A stretch of 64,000 bases of DNA from Phaeotremella fagi (Eukaryota > Basidiomycota > Tremellomycetes > Tremellales > Phaeotremellaceae), in the NCBI GenBank assembly GCA_001599715.1, contig BCHU01000005.1, positions 868,001 through 932,000 of the forward strand. The letters run 5' to 3'. Of this stretch, positions 44,148-57,211 are shown one piece after another. Numbering within the stretch: position 1 is the stretch's first letter; each line of letters opens with the position of its first letter. A program made the position numbers and the translations under genes. The notes beneath the pieces are model-generated. The model was not told the origin of the DNA. It searched no databases and was given only the letters and a program-made list of their open reading frames with translations.

Positions 44148-46536
44148 ATGGATAGACCCGTAGCGGCAGCACCAGCATTTGGTGGTTCATGGTCATCTCT
44201 AAATCCACCAATGACTCCTTGGATGTAGGTACAAGTTCTTCCACCTGAAGCGACCGCTAATATCTTGCTAGTCTCGATGTAGTTCACAAGATGGGATTTC
44301 AACATATGACACCTGTTCAGGCTAGTACCATACCTCGAGCTATGAAGAATCAAGATTGTGTCGTCGAGGTCAGTCGTTCTTACTAGGGCTATAACTGATT
44401 GAGTCCTTAGGCCGTTACTGGTTCTGGTAAAACTTTATCTTACGTCGTACCAATTCTTGAAAGGATATGTCGTCGAGAAAGACCTTACAAAAAGGGCCAA
44501 ATCGCTGCTATTGTCATTGCACCCACTAGGTAAAGTTTTAAACTTACATCCAACTGATATGATTAGAGAACTCGCTACTCAGATCAACGACGTGTTCCAT
44601 CATTTCATTTCCTCACTTTCCACTCCATCTGATCCATCATCCTCCCGTTCCCCCTCATCAGGACCTTCAACAAACCCTTACACCTTACCACTATGTATAA
44701 CTTCAGGAACCCCAACGCCCTATGAAACTTTTATCGAACAATCACCAACAATCTTAGTCGGTACACCCGGTCGATTAGCTTCATTCTTACTTTCACCCCG
44801 TGGAGTTTCTTTGGTCAAATTGTCAGAATTCGAAGTATTGGTCTTGGACGAAGCTGATAGGTTGTTATCTTCTATCGATCATCGAAGAGATGTTGAGAGG
44901 ATCATGAAACATTTACCTAAACAACGTAGAACCCATTTGTTCTCGGCGACGATGACTGACGCTGTTGAAGAGATTGTTGGATTGGGTTTGAGGAATCCTG
45001 TTAGGATCGTTGTTAATTTGAAAGACAAGAGACTAGGTGAAGAACCTGTAGAAAGGAGAACTCCTACTGGGTAAGTCAGTCTACCAGGAATATACTAATT
45101 AGCAGTCTTCAAAATACTGTTCTAATCTGTCGACATGCGGAGAAAACCCTACAATTGACCAGACTTTTACGACGTGAGACTCAAAAACATGAAGCTGGAA
45201 AATTTATCGTTTATTTCTCAACTTGTGCTGCAGTGGATTATTTCTATAGGGTAAGCTATCTATTGTTTATCAAAGCTAAATCGTATTTTAGATCCTGTCG
45301 TCATTGAAATCACTTTCCACTTTCCACTTGACATCGTTACATGGAGATCTACCGCCAAAAATCCGAACTACAGCTTTGTCAACGTTCACAACCCATCCCT
45401 CGTCACACCTTTCACCAGCTGTTTTACTCTGTACGGACGTCGCTGCTAGAGGTGTAGACTTCGCAGATATAGACGTAGTGATTCAATACGATACCCCAAC
45501 CGATCCCAAAACATTCTCTCATCGGGCTGGTAGAACGGCTAGGGCTGGTAGACGAGGGAAAGCTGTGGTGTTGCTGGGGAAAGGGAGGGAAGAAGATTAT
45601 ATCAGTGAGTGGTTTGATTTGGTTCTGCGACTGACGGTTTAGATTTCTTGAATGTTCGAAAAATACCTTTGACTCCTCAACCTTATATCGATGATGCCTT
45701 GGAAGAAAGTGAATTCCCTGAAACGATTGATGAAGGGGCGCTCAAACTTGAGGAGGAGATTCGGAATATCGTCAGAAAGGATAGAGAGCTTGCTGATAAG
45801 GTAGGAGTAATTAATATGAGCACGAACAATGTCTGATTATAGAATAGGCGGCTAAAGCGTTTGTTTCTTCGTTGAGAGCATACTCGAAACACGAAGCGTC
45901 GTTTATTTTCCGCGTGGTTGATTTGAATTTCTATTCTCTGGCGATATCGTTCGGATTATTACGACTGCCTGCGATGCCTGAAATCAAGGATTGGAAAAGG
46001 AAACAAGAGAAACTTGGGGAATCAGAAGAAATCGTACCATGGTCAGAAGCTGATATTGACGTGAGTAGACCCCAACTGATTGACATAAACTGACGAACGC
46101 CTCATGATAGTGGGACGAATTCGCGTATAAATCCAAACAAAGAGAAACCGCCAGACAAACTCAACTACTCGTTAAAAAAGCCGAGAAACCCAAAAAAGAA
46201 TCAGACAAGATGAAAAGAAAAATCAAAGCTGAAATGAGGGAATCATGGTCTGAACAAAAGAACCGTAAAGATCTCAAGGAACTTAAAAAGGATAAAAAGG
46301 AATTGAAGAGACGGATGGAGTTTGAACGAAGGGGGGGACATGGGGATGAGGTTTCTATGGTTGATTTGTTCAAGGCTAAGAAGGGGATTAGGGTTGAGAG
46401 TGATGGTGACGAGGAGTTGGTTGATGAATATAAGTCTTTGAAGAAGGAGGCTAGGGAGGAACGGGCTCACAAGAAGTTCAAGGTTGAGGTTGATGGGGGA
46501 GGGGAGGAGGGGAACATGTTTGATGGACTTGATTGA
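44148..46536 (+). CDS. SPB4: DEAD-box RNA helicase SPB4 (60S ribosome biogenesis)
   Basis: Nucleolar ATP-dependent RNA helicase acting on pre-60S particles. Starts [20 protein letters not shown]. Helicase motifs appear in order: [17 protein letters not shown] (Q motif), [20 protein letters not shown] (I), [14 protein letters not shown] (Ia), [13 protein letters not shown] (Ib), [11 protein letters not shown] (II), [15 protein letters not shown] (III), [17 protein letters not shown] (IV), [20 protein letters not shown] (V) and [12 protein letters not shown] (VI). The C-terminal domain includes [39 protein letters not shown] and a Lys-rich tail ([20 protein letters not shown]), as in Spb4/DDX55. 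An 86-residue region between motifs Ia and Ib carries a Ser/Pro-rich insert. Eight exons or so. Confidence 0.93.
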
Positions 46537-46818
46537 GGTAGTCGTTTTTTGGGCACCATATCTTCATTTGTCTTGTATCAAACCTAAACACATACGATGT
46601 ACTGGTCAAAATTGTACTTCTACCAAAGATCCTTCAAAATTCATTTTTTGCCACACAAATCAACCTACACCTCGTAATCGAATTCCACGATTCAAACAAC
46701 AACATCCAACATATCAATCATCTCCAAAGTAGAGTAACGCAAACATCACCTCGATCACACCTCCCCAATCCAACAGTTGACAAACTGTCAACAAAGACAG
46801 AAAATCTAGGTAACTGTA

Positions 46819-49333
46819 ATGTCATTACCAGATTTCCCTTCACCTCATCATCCCTCACCGTCACCGTCTCCTTCACCGATCTTTGAACCGCCTGAATCCC
46901 ATGGTGCAGGTGATCATCTGCCAGTTTGGTTATTAGCTTTATGTGGAGTTTTCACTGTTGTTGGTAAGTCCTTCTATATAGAGGTCCGTAATTGACGACA
47001 ACTTTTTCCGCAGCAACTGGAGTTTCTGTCATGTCTATAACACTCCAGTTGAAGAACTATAGAAGACCTTCGTTACAACGTGCAGTCGTTCGTATAATGG
47101 TCATGCAAGTTGTCTCTCTATGCTATGATAAAACCAAAGCTAATGGCTTCTAGGGTACCGCTATACGCCATCTCGTCACTCATAGCGATATTCTCTTTAG
47201 AAGCAGCATTCTTCATCGACGCAGTTAGAGATCTCTACGAAGCATTCGTCATCTACACTTTCCTTCAACTTCTGATAACCTATCTCGGAGGTGAAAGATC
47301 TTTATTGATCATCTTACATGGTAGACCACCTATCCCACATCCGTTCCCCGTTTCTTTGTTCTTGAAACCTATGGATATCTCTGATCCATGGGTCCTGTTG
47401 AATCTCAAACGTGGTGTTCTACGTAAGTTTATCTAGTATGGTAAATACTTACCATTAGAATACGTCCAAATCAAACCCCTGCTCGTCGTCGCTACGGTCA
47501 TACTCAAAGCTACTGGCACATATCGAGAGGGAAAATTCGCCGTAGATTCTGGATACACTTATATCAGTATCGTTTATAACATCAGTATATGTTTGTCGTT
47601 ATAGTAAGTCCATCTCGTCTGATGCAAGTCTAACAAACCATCTAGCTGCTTAGCAATGTTCTGGGTATGTGTATCAGACGATTTGAAACCCTTCAGACCA
47701 GTTCGTAAGTCTACCATTTGATTTCTGATCTGACAGCTAGCGAAATTCCTTTGCGTTAAGGGAATACTGTTCTTCTCGTTCTGGCAAAGTATCGGCATCT
47801 CTTTATTGGTTGCTGTTGGTGCTATCACACAAGGTAGGTGATGTTCTGGAGTTGTGCTAACAAATCAGTTGGACCGTATACCGATGCTGAACACATGTCT
47901 CTGGCTTTGGTGGATTCTTTGATTTGTTTCGAGATGCCTATTTTCGCTATCGCTCATGTGGGTCAAAGCTTTACAAGAACGATTGGAGCTGACGAGTCAT
48001 AGCAATACGCCTTCCAAGCTAGTGATTACATTGATCATTCTCTAGTCTACGCCGTGAGTTCTTTTACCTGACTGAATCTAATCCCTAGGCCCGACTTCCA
48101 TTCATCTACGCTTTGCGAGACGCGTTCGGTCTGAAAGACGTTTGGGAAGACACGAAAGATACTTTCAAAGGACGTGGAGTCTCTTATCAAGCATACGAAC
48201 CAGCAGAAGGTGGATTACACTATGGTCTAGGACGTCAGAAAAGAATTCGAGCTGGTTTAAGATATTCCAAAGGTGGAAAAGCTAAATATTGGATACCGAT
48301 CCCAGGAGATGAAGCTAGGGGTAGAGGAGAAACTGGACCGCTTTCAGCGTTGAAACGAAGAGTCGATGAAAGACTAGCAGCTAGAGAAGGTTACGCCCCG
48401 CTTCTACCTTCACAAGCTAATCGAGTCGTTCATGAAGATCACGATTACGGTAACGGGTCAGATTCAAGTTCTGATGAATCAGATGCACCAAGTCTTGGAT
48501 TCACTGGTGTAGAAGATGATTTAGCTGGTGAAGATTCAATGTATGAACGTGCTAGACGGATCGGTTATGCTGGGTTCCCGAATGTCGATGTTAGTCGTGA
48601 AGAGGCTAGACGACGTCGATGGGCGGAGGAAGAGGCGATCTTGGCTGGTAACAGGGAGAGACTTGGTCAAAATGGTAGAGGTAGAGGTAAAGGTCGAAAT
48701 GATGGTGGGAACGGCAAGACACCTTCCAAAGCTGTTTATGGTGCATGTGAGTAATTCATTGCTTTGTACATGTCCACTGACAGATGCGCAGGGGCCGATC
48801 CAGATGACAAAAACAAACCTGGTAGAGCAGCGTCGAGAACAGGTGAAGGGACCTGGTTAACGGCGAAACTCGATAGAAAGGATTCATCGTCCACACCCTC
48901 GTCATCTAAAAACTCCACACCGTCAACACCGAAAAACGACCTAACGTCTTCACCATTTTCGATAGGAGACGATAACGAAGTGACCTCAGATCCAGAGATT
49001 GAAGATGATGTCGAAATCGTGAATCGACCTTTACCGTCTGACGCTCGAGATCTCGTTGTTCAAGATGAAGCCGCTGAAGAGGTTGCTAGATTGAGGGAAA
49101 GGAGGAAAGGTGAACCGCAACGTAAAAACCCTACTCAGGTTTTCAGACGGGCTGATGAAATCACTCCGAACGGTGGTGGTGATGATACAGGGATTGTTCC
49201 TGGTAGTGCTTTACCCGTCACCAACGAGAACGGGATTAGTGGATTAGCAGTTGAAGAAGTTTCAGCCGTCGTTATCACCCCACCTAAACATGTTTTGACT
49301 TTAGATACGGATGATGATAATCCGTGGAAATAG
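46819..49333 (+). CDS. TMEM184/DUF300 (organic solute transporter alpha-like) membrane protein
   Basis: Multi-span membrane protein of the OSTalpha/TMEM184 superfamily. Starts MSLPDFPSPHHPSPSPSPSP. Membrane spans: LPVWLLALCGVFTVVATGVS, VPLYAISSLIAIFSLEAAFF, LYEAFVIYTFLQLLITYLGG with GGERSL (a family motif), LLVVATVILKA, YISIVYNISICLSLYCLAMF and LCVKGILFFSFWQSIGISLL, then DSLICFEMPIFAIAHQYAFQ. Conserved KF--VK---F--FWQ and FEM---A--H--AF patterns match yeast and human members. After the last span comes a 400-residue charged cytosolic tail with Ser/Asp runs and LDTDDDNPWK at the end. About nine exons. The fungal role is not well defined (vacuole or plasma membrane). Confidence 0.85.
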
Positions 49334-49487
49334 ATTCTGAACACTGTCGTGGTTGTTTGGGTTTCTGGATGTTGTACACTGGGCATAGATATGTACTTTT
49401 TGATCAAACAATAGAAAACTTGGCATTGGTAGTTTGTATCTACACCGGTACAATACAACCAACCATTTGGAATCGCATTCGATTCGA

Positions 49488-51129
49488 TCAAGCAGTAATC
49501 CCAGCCGTCCTTAAACTTTCGTCAGACTCAAAAGTCGTTAATCTAGAATGACCAGCAGTAGGTGTAGTAGGATCAGGATCAGGTGAGGATGAACCCTGTC
49601 GATCCACCGTGGGTCTATCGTCTACTCTATCGTCTACCTCGTTCGAACCCGTCCCCTCACCTCCCTGTTCCTCCGTAAAAGTCTGTTTCCCAAATTCACC
49701 CTCAGCATGGCCATGTAAAGAACTGTTATCCTTCTCCTCTATCACGCTCAACTCCCTTCTCGCCCTTCCACTCCCCTCTGAATCATCTTCACCAGAAATC
49801 ATCCCCATCGCTGATATCGCAGAAGTCACCGTGGTAGTTGGACTCAACGGGACTGAAGGGAACGGAACTGATTTACTTGGAGTCACGTTCCCTGGAGTCA
49901 CTGTCGATGGTGATGTGGTCGTACGTGTTAGATTAGGCGATGGAGATTGAGGAGAACTAGAATCCATAATTCCCAGTCTATAGCACGTCAGTGGATGACA
50001 AACAAGCTCGACTTACGGTGCGAGAACACTAAAAATCTGACCTTCCTCCTTGGGAGGTCCGTATGAATCAAACGGATCTGGTATAGACATGACCAGAGGT
50101 TCGAGGATCGGATCACTAGCTTTCCCAGCTATCTTCTCATAGAAATCCAACTGACTTCGTACGATGAAAGCAACCTTCCCAAGAACCGTTTCCCAAATTT
50201 CGTCCTCTCCTTCAAGAACTTCTTCGTGGTAGTGGAGTTTCATCGCGTCCAATTCATCGACTTGTCTTTGTAGTTCGGCCAATGCAGCACGGAAAGATTG
50301 AAGGTCTGAGTTGTTTAGCTGCATTCTGGATATTCTTCTGACTTACCCCTCTTCCTCCTCCTTCCATGCTTCAGATTCTCAGCCTCAGTCTTCCTGATCT
50401 TATTACTTTGTTCATGCATGGCTTTCTCATAAGTAGCCAGTCGATCAGCAACGGTTAATTTGTAATTATCCAAAGCCTCCAGTAAAGGAATTTCGAATTG
50501 TCGATAAATGCCATCAGCAAGAATTTGTTCATGGTTAGCAACAAGGTATTGAAGACCTGATGCACCTGCTAAAGCGGAATTCGCTGAATGACAACCTTTG
50601 ACTCTGGGTTTTTTGGTTAGTTGATATGGATCAGTTGAGATGAACGGGATTTACCTTGAACAGGCTTCCATTGCACTGGCGAATGCCGCCGTGGCTGATG
50701 ATAACGCTAGCATCGCGTTTCGATAAGCTTTGGCCGCCGACATCAACTAAGGAGAATCAGGTGGGTCATCTTGGGGTATCAGAAGTCACCTACATCCTCA
50801 AAACAGAGTATGGATTGTCGTAAATCCTTTCGTGTGATTAATGTATGTATAGCACCTAAATCAACTCGTGATCCGGTTGTGGTAGTTGAAAACTGCGAAG
50901 AATCAGTACAGCGTTCACGAACACGTTCATGAGTGATAGAGTACGAGATATGTTGGTTGCAGGTGGTAGGTTACCAATGTCATGGTACGAAAGGAAGGGT
51001 TTCCAATTACGAAACAAACAAACTCACAGTGGGTGAAGAAGGACGACCGTTCCAATTCGATTGAGAAACACTGGTTGTACTTCTGAGAGAGTCTAATCTA
51101 GGACGCGATGACGATGGACGTGCTGACAT
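49488..51129 (-). CDS. IVY1-like IMD/BAR-type phospholipid-binding protein
   Basis: Starts at 51129 with a Ser-rich leader (MSARPSSSRPRLDSLRSTTS). A long helical domain follows: LITRKDLRQSILCFEDLMSA with AKAYRNAMLALSSATAAFAS, AMEACSR, NSALAGASGLQYLVANHEQI, LADGIYRQFEIPLLEALDNY, KTEAENLKHGRRRKR and FRAALAELQRQVDELDAMKL, then VLGKVAFIVRSQLDFYEKIA. This matches fungal IVY1-type BAR/IMD proteins, which bend or bind vacuolar and endosomal membranes and bind Ypt7 and phospholipids in yeast. The last exon (49488-49967) encodes a Ser/Thr/Pro-rich disordered tail. Six exons. Orthology to Ivy1 rather than another I-BAR protein is inferred from the helix sequence. Confidence 0.72.
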
Positions 51130-51619
51130 GGTGAATAACAGATATAGGTATAGATATCCTGAACTGGTATAGCAGTGGGATCAATAAGATAGGTAGAGGA
51201 GAGGATTCTACACTCGATCTTTATGATTCCTGAATGTAATCTAAGAGAAAATCGATAAGAAAGAGAACGAAAAGATGAAAAAGGTGTTTGTTGATTTGAT
51301 TTGATTTGAGTATGGGAAAACAAGGGCAAGTATTTAGTTTTGTATTACGTAATACTAAACCTCTTTGGTGTCATACTGATTCCAACAAAAGAACTACAAC
51401 GACGTTACATTTTACACTCAACTCAACATGTAGAATGAAATGTGCGCTCAACTCTTAAGCACTTTTTCTCTCCCTCAACATCTACTAACTCTTCTGGTCT
51501 TATCTTCATCAGTCGGGCAAAACTTCTTGAATTTGCACCGTCCTCACTACCACGTACTCAATCAGCTCTCAACTCACCAGCGACTCAACCCAGTCTAAGC
51601 GTAAATTAAAGTCTCCAAA
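51130..51619. promoter_or_regulatory. Divergent intergenic region
   Basis: 490 bp between the IVY1-like gene and the orphan gene at 51620. It includes TATTACGTAATA (51342-51353), a perfect palindrome with a central TTACGTAA resembling a bZIP/Yap-type site. Otherwise nothing was seen. Confidence 0.4.
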
Positions 51620-52174
51620 ATGGACGTCAACTTAATCCCACTCACCATGAGCTTTGAAACCAAAAAGACACAATGGTACGTTGAATATCTCGTCAACGTC
51701 GAAGAAAACTCGATATCAACCAGAAAAGAATCCATCGACTGGTTGGAACTCCAAAAGTCGATTTTCAATCTCAACCCAGAAACAGAATCAGAACTCGAGA
51801 ACGAAGACGAACCAGAATCTGTTTACGATTCCGAGTCCAACTTGTTAAGTTTGAAAGAAACTCAAAAGGCTTTTTGCAAAAATTGCGACATTCAACAAAT
51901 CAACACTGAAAAATCAAACTACAAGTCCCTAGATAAGTATAATTTTCATCTTGTCAAAGAATACCACCTGTTATCTGGAGTTATGCAAGTCCAAGATCGC
52001 CTTTTGAAGAATTGGAAGGATGGTGAATTTGGGAAAGAATGGGTTGAACTTAGTTACGATCCCGAAACAACTTTTTCTGTCATTTATGGGAAAGAGGCGG
52101 AATATTCTATGATCATTCATAAAGGGAAGAGAAAAAGTCTCATGAAAAGTTTGAAGGGTTTGAAGATGAAGTGA
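51620..52174 (+). CDS. Orphan 184-residue protein, single exon
   Basis: I do not recognise it. A single open frame, acidic in the middle and basic at the end: MDVNLIPLTMSFETKKTQWY, then ESIDWLELQKSIFNLNPETE, a Glu-rich run (SELENEDEPESVYDSES), FCKNCDIQQINTEKSNYKSL, FHLVKEYHLLSGVMQVQDRL, LKNWKDGEFGKEWVELSYDP and a basic tail GKRKSLMKSLKGLKMK. One CxxC pair (FCKNC) occurs but no second pair is nearby. A long CT-rich leader precedes the start (CCAAAATGG context), as for other genes here. No membrane span or signal peptide. Confidence 0.55.
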   Translation: MDVNLIPLTMSFETKKTQWYVEYLVNVEENSISTRKESIDWLELQKSIFNLNPETESELENEDEPESVYDSESNLLSLKETQKAFCKNCDIQQINTEKSNYKSLDKYNFHLVKEYHLLSGVMQVQDRLLKNWKDGEFGKEWVELSYDPETTFSVIYGKEAEYSMIIHKGKRKSLMKSLKGLKMK

Positions 52175-52607
52175 TGGTGACAGTGATACATACAACGTTC
52201 AGGGGGAGGTGAATGCATTGGTACAGAATTTTCATTGTAAACTTCCTTCTAAGGAAGATGAGAAGACAAGATTCTTCTCTTTTCTCTCTCTCTATTGCGT
52301 CTAAGCTTTCTTTCCACGTTACTCATGAATAGATCGCACTCAACTGCCATTCTATACATCATGGATGATCACTGATCACTAAGTTGATGATGAGCTATAT
52401 CTAGCTAGACACGGCTACGGCATCAATTTTGGATGGTGGATGGTGGGTTCACTGAAATCCAAAATAAGTTAAACGCGCTTCATTCAACGCGATTCGATTC
52501 CAGTAAATTCAATTTGTATAAAATCAATCAAAGAACTATCCATCAGCAGAAGGCAACTGGAGATAGGAAGTAAGAGAGAGTAGGATAAGACAATAAAGGA
52601 CAGGACA
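52175..52607. other. Intergenic, nothing recognised
   Basis: Lies between two plus-strand genes. A CT microsatellite-like run (TTCTCTTTTCTCTCTCTCT) lies at about 52274-52292. The segment 52440-52530 near the SLD2 leader is AT-rich. Confidence 0.4.
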
Positions 52608-54495
52608 ATGGATCTAACCACTGTCAAAACAACCGTCAAAACATGGGAGAAATCGTTTAAAGCTAGTCAAGGTAGAGCGCCGACTAAAGATGATATCAAG
52701 AAGGATCCAAGTGGGATAGGTAGGTCTGCTTCACCCTCACAGATCATGTTGGTATTATCATACTAAGCCCATCCAAGCGGAACAATACGCCTTGTATAGG
52801 AAACTATCGAAACAATCCGAATCATCCTCGCAATCACAATCTCATCCTCGTCAACCATCATCTCAAGCCCCTTCATCTTCATCTTCCTTCTCTGGTCATA
52901 CGCCAACCTCCAAACCGATGAATGAATACCCATCAACACCAACACCGCCAGCTCGTAGGAACCATGAGAAACTCCCGAAACCAACGACATCGCAAAGTTC
53001 AAATCCAAACGGTGAATCGAAGAATCTGAAAAGAACCGCTTCCATAGCCTCGTTAGCTTCACCGAAAGCATCAACGTCTTCGTCAAAATTATCTTCATTG
53101 ATCACACCCAAGAAAGCTAAAGCTACTGGATACGATGGACCGATATATGATCCCAATCCCTTGAATCCATTTTCAACACCAACGAAACCCTCACCTATCA
53201 CCAATCGATCACTTTTCGTCAGTTCCTCCCATTCAATCACGACAACGACGAATTCAGGTTTCAACGATCCGGCATCACCGTTCATCCATGTGAATTCACC
53301 TAAGAAATTGAAGGAATTGGTCATGAGTAACAGTGTGAAGAAGATGAAAGAACGGGAATCTTTGACTGAGATTACACCTCGTACGAAAGCTCGGAAGAGA
53401 TTACGTGGGGAGATTGTGGATGATACGCCGGTCAAGGAGAAGACTGTGAGAAGGAAACGGGGACAAGGGAGAGGGCAAGATCGATCGAGTTCGATAAACG
53501 ATACAGATGGGTCGGAAGGGGTGGTCGCAAATGGTAGGGGACCGTTACCAATGTCTGAAGCCGATCTGGAAGAAGAATTCGGTCCCTCACCAATGAAAGC
53601 TGGACCAAGGGACAAGTTGTACAAGGGTCTTTTTAATGACGAAAACGGTTTAGACGAGGATATGGTGGATGACATCGAGATGGACAAGAAAGAAGATACT
53701 TTGAATGTGACTCAGAAATCTGAACTGAAATCTTTATTCGGTAAAACCAATGGTCAAACGAAATCGAAATCAACTTCCGAAATGAAAACGACTAAACCGG
53801 AACCGAGAAACAGCTCACCATCACTTAATCTAAAATCGCCTACACCAACCCCAGAACCCGAAACGTTTAACGAGACGGAAACCAATGACGAACCCATAGA
53901 ACCAGAAGAATCGTTACCTACCCCACCACCGGATCCACAACTGGAAGAGGCGGCGAATACCACCACCCCTTCGAAAAGATCGACGAGACCTTCAAGGACG
54001 TTGGCACTATCAGATGACGAGATTGATGAGTGGGACGAAGAAGGTGGTACCAAGATCCATCAGGTGGTGATAGTCCCAACAAGAAGGAAAGTTGTTCGAA
54101 TCAAGAATCCCTATGGGGGTGATTACAGTGATCTCGAGGACGAGGAGGTGGAGAATGAAAAAGAAGAATCAGAGGAAGAAGGGAAAACTGGGATCCAACC
54201 TGAATTACTCTCACTGCTATCACTTGATTCACCTATCAAATCTAAAACCAAAAGCAACTCTAGAAAGATGAACGATCTCAGAGTTAAAGCGATTTTCGAT
54301 TCTCAGAGTGCCATCAGGGAATTGAAGGCTTTGAAAAAGGGTCAGGACGTTTTTGTATCTGGTCAAAGTCAGGTTGGAGTTGATGACGAGGATGATGATG
54401 GGGTTGGGACTGCGGTTGATCAGGGGAATGAAGATGATGATTGGGAAAGTGAGGATGAGGGTTGGAAGAAAGTTTTGATTGATGATGATTGGTGA
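52608..54495 (+). CDS. SLD2: DNA replication regulator SLD2 (RECQL4 N-terminus-like)
   Basis: Origin-firing factor which, once phosphorylated by CDK, binds Dpb11 and helps load the CMG helicase. Starts MDLTTVKTTVKTWEKSFKAS, QGRAPTKDDIKKDPSG, then across an intron of about 57 nt IAEQYALYRKLSKQSE. The WE--F----GR-P---DIK--P-IA--Y--YRKL pattern is the conserved N-terminus of Sld2. The remaining 550 residues are mostly disordered and rich in SP/TP sites (YPSTPTPPARR, IYDPNPLNPFSTPTKP, LNLKSPTPTPEPE). These are candidates for CDK phosphorylation. A conserved basic patch occurs (TPRTKARKRLRGEIVDDTPV), and the end is very acidic (DWESEDEGWKKVLIDDDW). Two exons only, unlike most neighbours. Confidence 0.85.
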
Positions 54496-54841
54496 GAATC
54501 CATCGTTGATATCTCTTGATGTTTGTACGGGATAGATGAGGAGATATACTGTGATTGTACAGTACTCCTTTGGATTTAATTTTATGAATTAGTATAATCT
54601 CATTTTGTTGTCGTATAAACTGCATAAGGGAGCATGATGAATGCTCAAAAAGGAGTCCGAATCTATTCTCCGTATCTACTATATTTATGTGTAAGTGTTT
54701 TTGATGATAATTTCGAGTTATGGGTATGATAATCAAGGTCGAGACAAAAGGTATAAAGTAAGGTATGCAAGGTTGAACTGCGGTTTATCCGATAAAGAGA
54801 CCAAAAGAGAGAAAGTAAAGAAGAAACGATCAGAGAACGTG
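54496..54841. other. Convergent 3' intergenic region
   Basis: 346 bp between the convergent ends of SLD2 and GCV2. AT-rich; nothing recognised. Confidence 0.35.
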
Positions 54842-57177
54842 TTAAACGTAATCCTCTGTTGTACCACATTCACAAATGAGGTTCAAATCGCCTGAAGCTA
54901 CAAATTCAATTTAGTCAGTACGTCACTTTATGATTTCAAAAAACAACCCACCGTCATCAACACGACTGACTGAAGGCCAGAATTTAGATTTCTTAAGAGC
55001 TGGAACTGGGTGAACAGCTTTTTCACGACTGTAGGGTCTACAACAACATCTTGATCAATTCCAGATCGTTTCAAAGAAAGACAACCACCTACCTATCCCA
55101 TTTATCGTCGATCAAGATGGCCAAAGGATGAGGAGCGTTTTTGAAAACGTTGTCGTCCTTTGGTTGTTTGCCTTCTACGATTTCGTCAACCTCTGAACGA
55201 ATCGAGATGAGAGCCTCGATGAATCTATCGAGTTCTTCTTTGGATTCAGATTCGGTTGGTTCGATTAACCAACAACTATTCTGAGTCAGTATCTATACCT
55301 GTGCTAGGACTTACGTCGAAATTGGCCATTGAGCAGTTGGTGGATGGAAAGAATAATCTTGTAACCTCTTTGAGAAATCAGAGACCTTCAATCCAGCGGA
55401 TTTCTCGAATTCAGCCAAATCAATCAACAACTCATGGGCGACTCTGTTGTTCTTGTTCTTGAATCGAATGTTGTAATAAGGTTTCAATCTTTCGGCGATA
55501 TAGTTGGCGTTCAACAGAGCGAGTTTGGAAACTTGAGTCAAACCTGTACCACCTAGCATTTTGATGTATGCCCATGAGATCAGGTTGATGGAGGCTGATC
55601 CGAAGGGGGCGGCTGAGACTGCACTGATAGCTTTTGAACCTCCTGTTTTGATCAAGGGGTGACCTGGGAGGAAGGGGGCTAAATGGGATTTGCAGGAGAT
55701 TGGTCCTACACCTGGTCCACCACCTCCATGAGGGATTGAGAAGGTCTATATTGCTGTCAGTGGGATTCTACCCTATTACCTACCTTGTGCGTATTGGTGT
55801 GACTGATATCACCACCGACTCTACCCAAAGAAGTCAACCCAACTAAACTGTTACAATTCGCACCATCGACATAGACCTGTCCACCGTTATCGTGAACAAT
55901 CTGACAAGCCTCTTCGATACCTTCTTCGAAAACACCAAAAGTAGATGGGTAGGTGACCATGAAAGAGGCGAGATTGTCTTTATGTTTCTCAGCTTTCTCT
56001 CTGAGATCACTGAGATCGAGTGAACCGTCGGCTAAAGCTTTGATGGGTACGACTTTATAACCTACCATAGCTGCACTAGCTGGGTTGGTGCCGTGAGCTG
56101 AGAGTGGAATTAGACAGACATCACGATGACCTTGACCGTTTGATTCGTGATAAGCTTGAATGACTTTTAACCCGGCGTATTCACCCGATGCACCTGAGTT
56201 TGGTTGGATAGAGGTAGCGTCGTAACCGGTAACCAAAGCTAAATCGCTTTCAAGTTCTCTAATCATCGTTGCGTAACCTTGAGCTTGATCGACTGGTGCG
56301 AAAGGATGAAGTCCACCAAATTCCTTCCATGATAATGGAACCATTGAAGAAGTAGAATTAAGTTTCATGGTACATGAACCCAATGGGATCATACCATGAA
56401 CCAAAGAATAATCTTTCTCTTGGAGATGCATCATGTATCTCAACATGTCAGTTTCAGAGTGATGTTTGTTGAAGACTGCTTGAGTGAGGAAAGGTGTTTC
56501 TCTAGCTGAATGAGCGATTGGTGAAGTGACAGATTCAGAGTTGAGTTCAAGTTGACCAGCAAGGTTCTCCAAGACGTTAGGTTCGATGGGACTTTGACCT
56601 TTGACTTGGTAGAACACGTTGACAATGTCGGTCAAGTCGAGAGGACCAACACTTTCATCCAAAGTGATACCGATATGTTTGTCATCAATCTGTCTGAAAT
56701 TGATTCCAGCTTTGACCGAAGCTTCATGGACTTGAGCAGATGTGACACCAGCAGTGGAAACGTCAAGAGTGAGCGTATCGAAAAAAGTCTTGTTGGTGGT
56801 GACGAAACCGAGCGTAGCAAGTTGCTCCGAAAGAATTTTAGTCAAGGAATGAGTTTTACCGGCGATACGACGAAGACCAGCGGGGCCATGGTAGACTGCG
56901 TACATGGCTGCCATGTTGGCCAAAAGAGCTTGACTGGGGGGTGTCAGTCAATGCTCGGTAAAAAATTGAGACCACTTACGCTGTGCAGACATTGGATGTA
57001 GCCTTTTCACGACGGATATGTTGTTCACGAGCTGAGTTGTTAGTTAAACCCTAGTCACACTTTAACTCACTTTGAAGAGCCAATCGATAAGCTGGACCGT
57101 TTCTAGCATCCTTACTTAAACCGACCAAACGTCCTGGCATTTTCCTCTTCATCTCATCGGTACAGGCGAAGAAAGCA

Positions 57178-57211
<34 letters not shown>

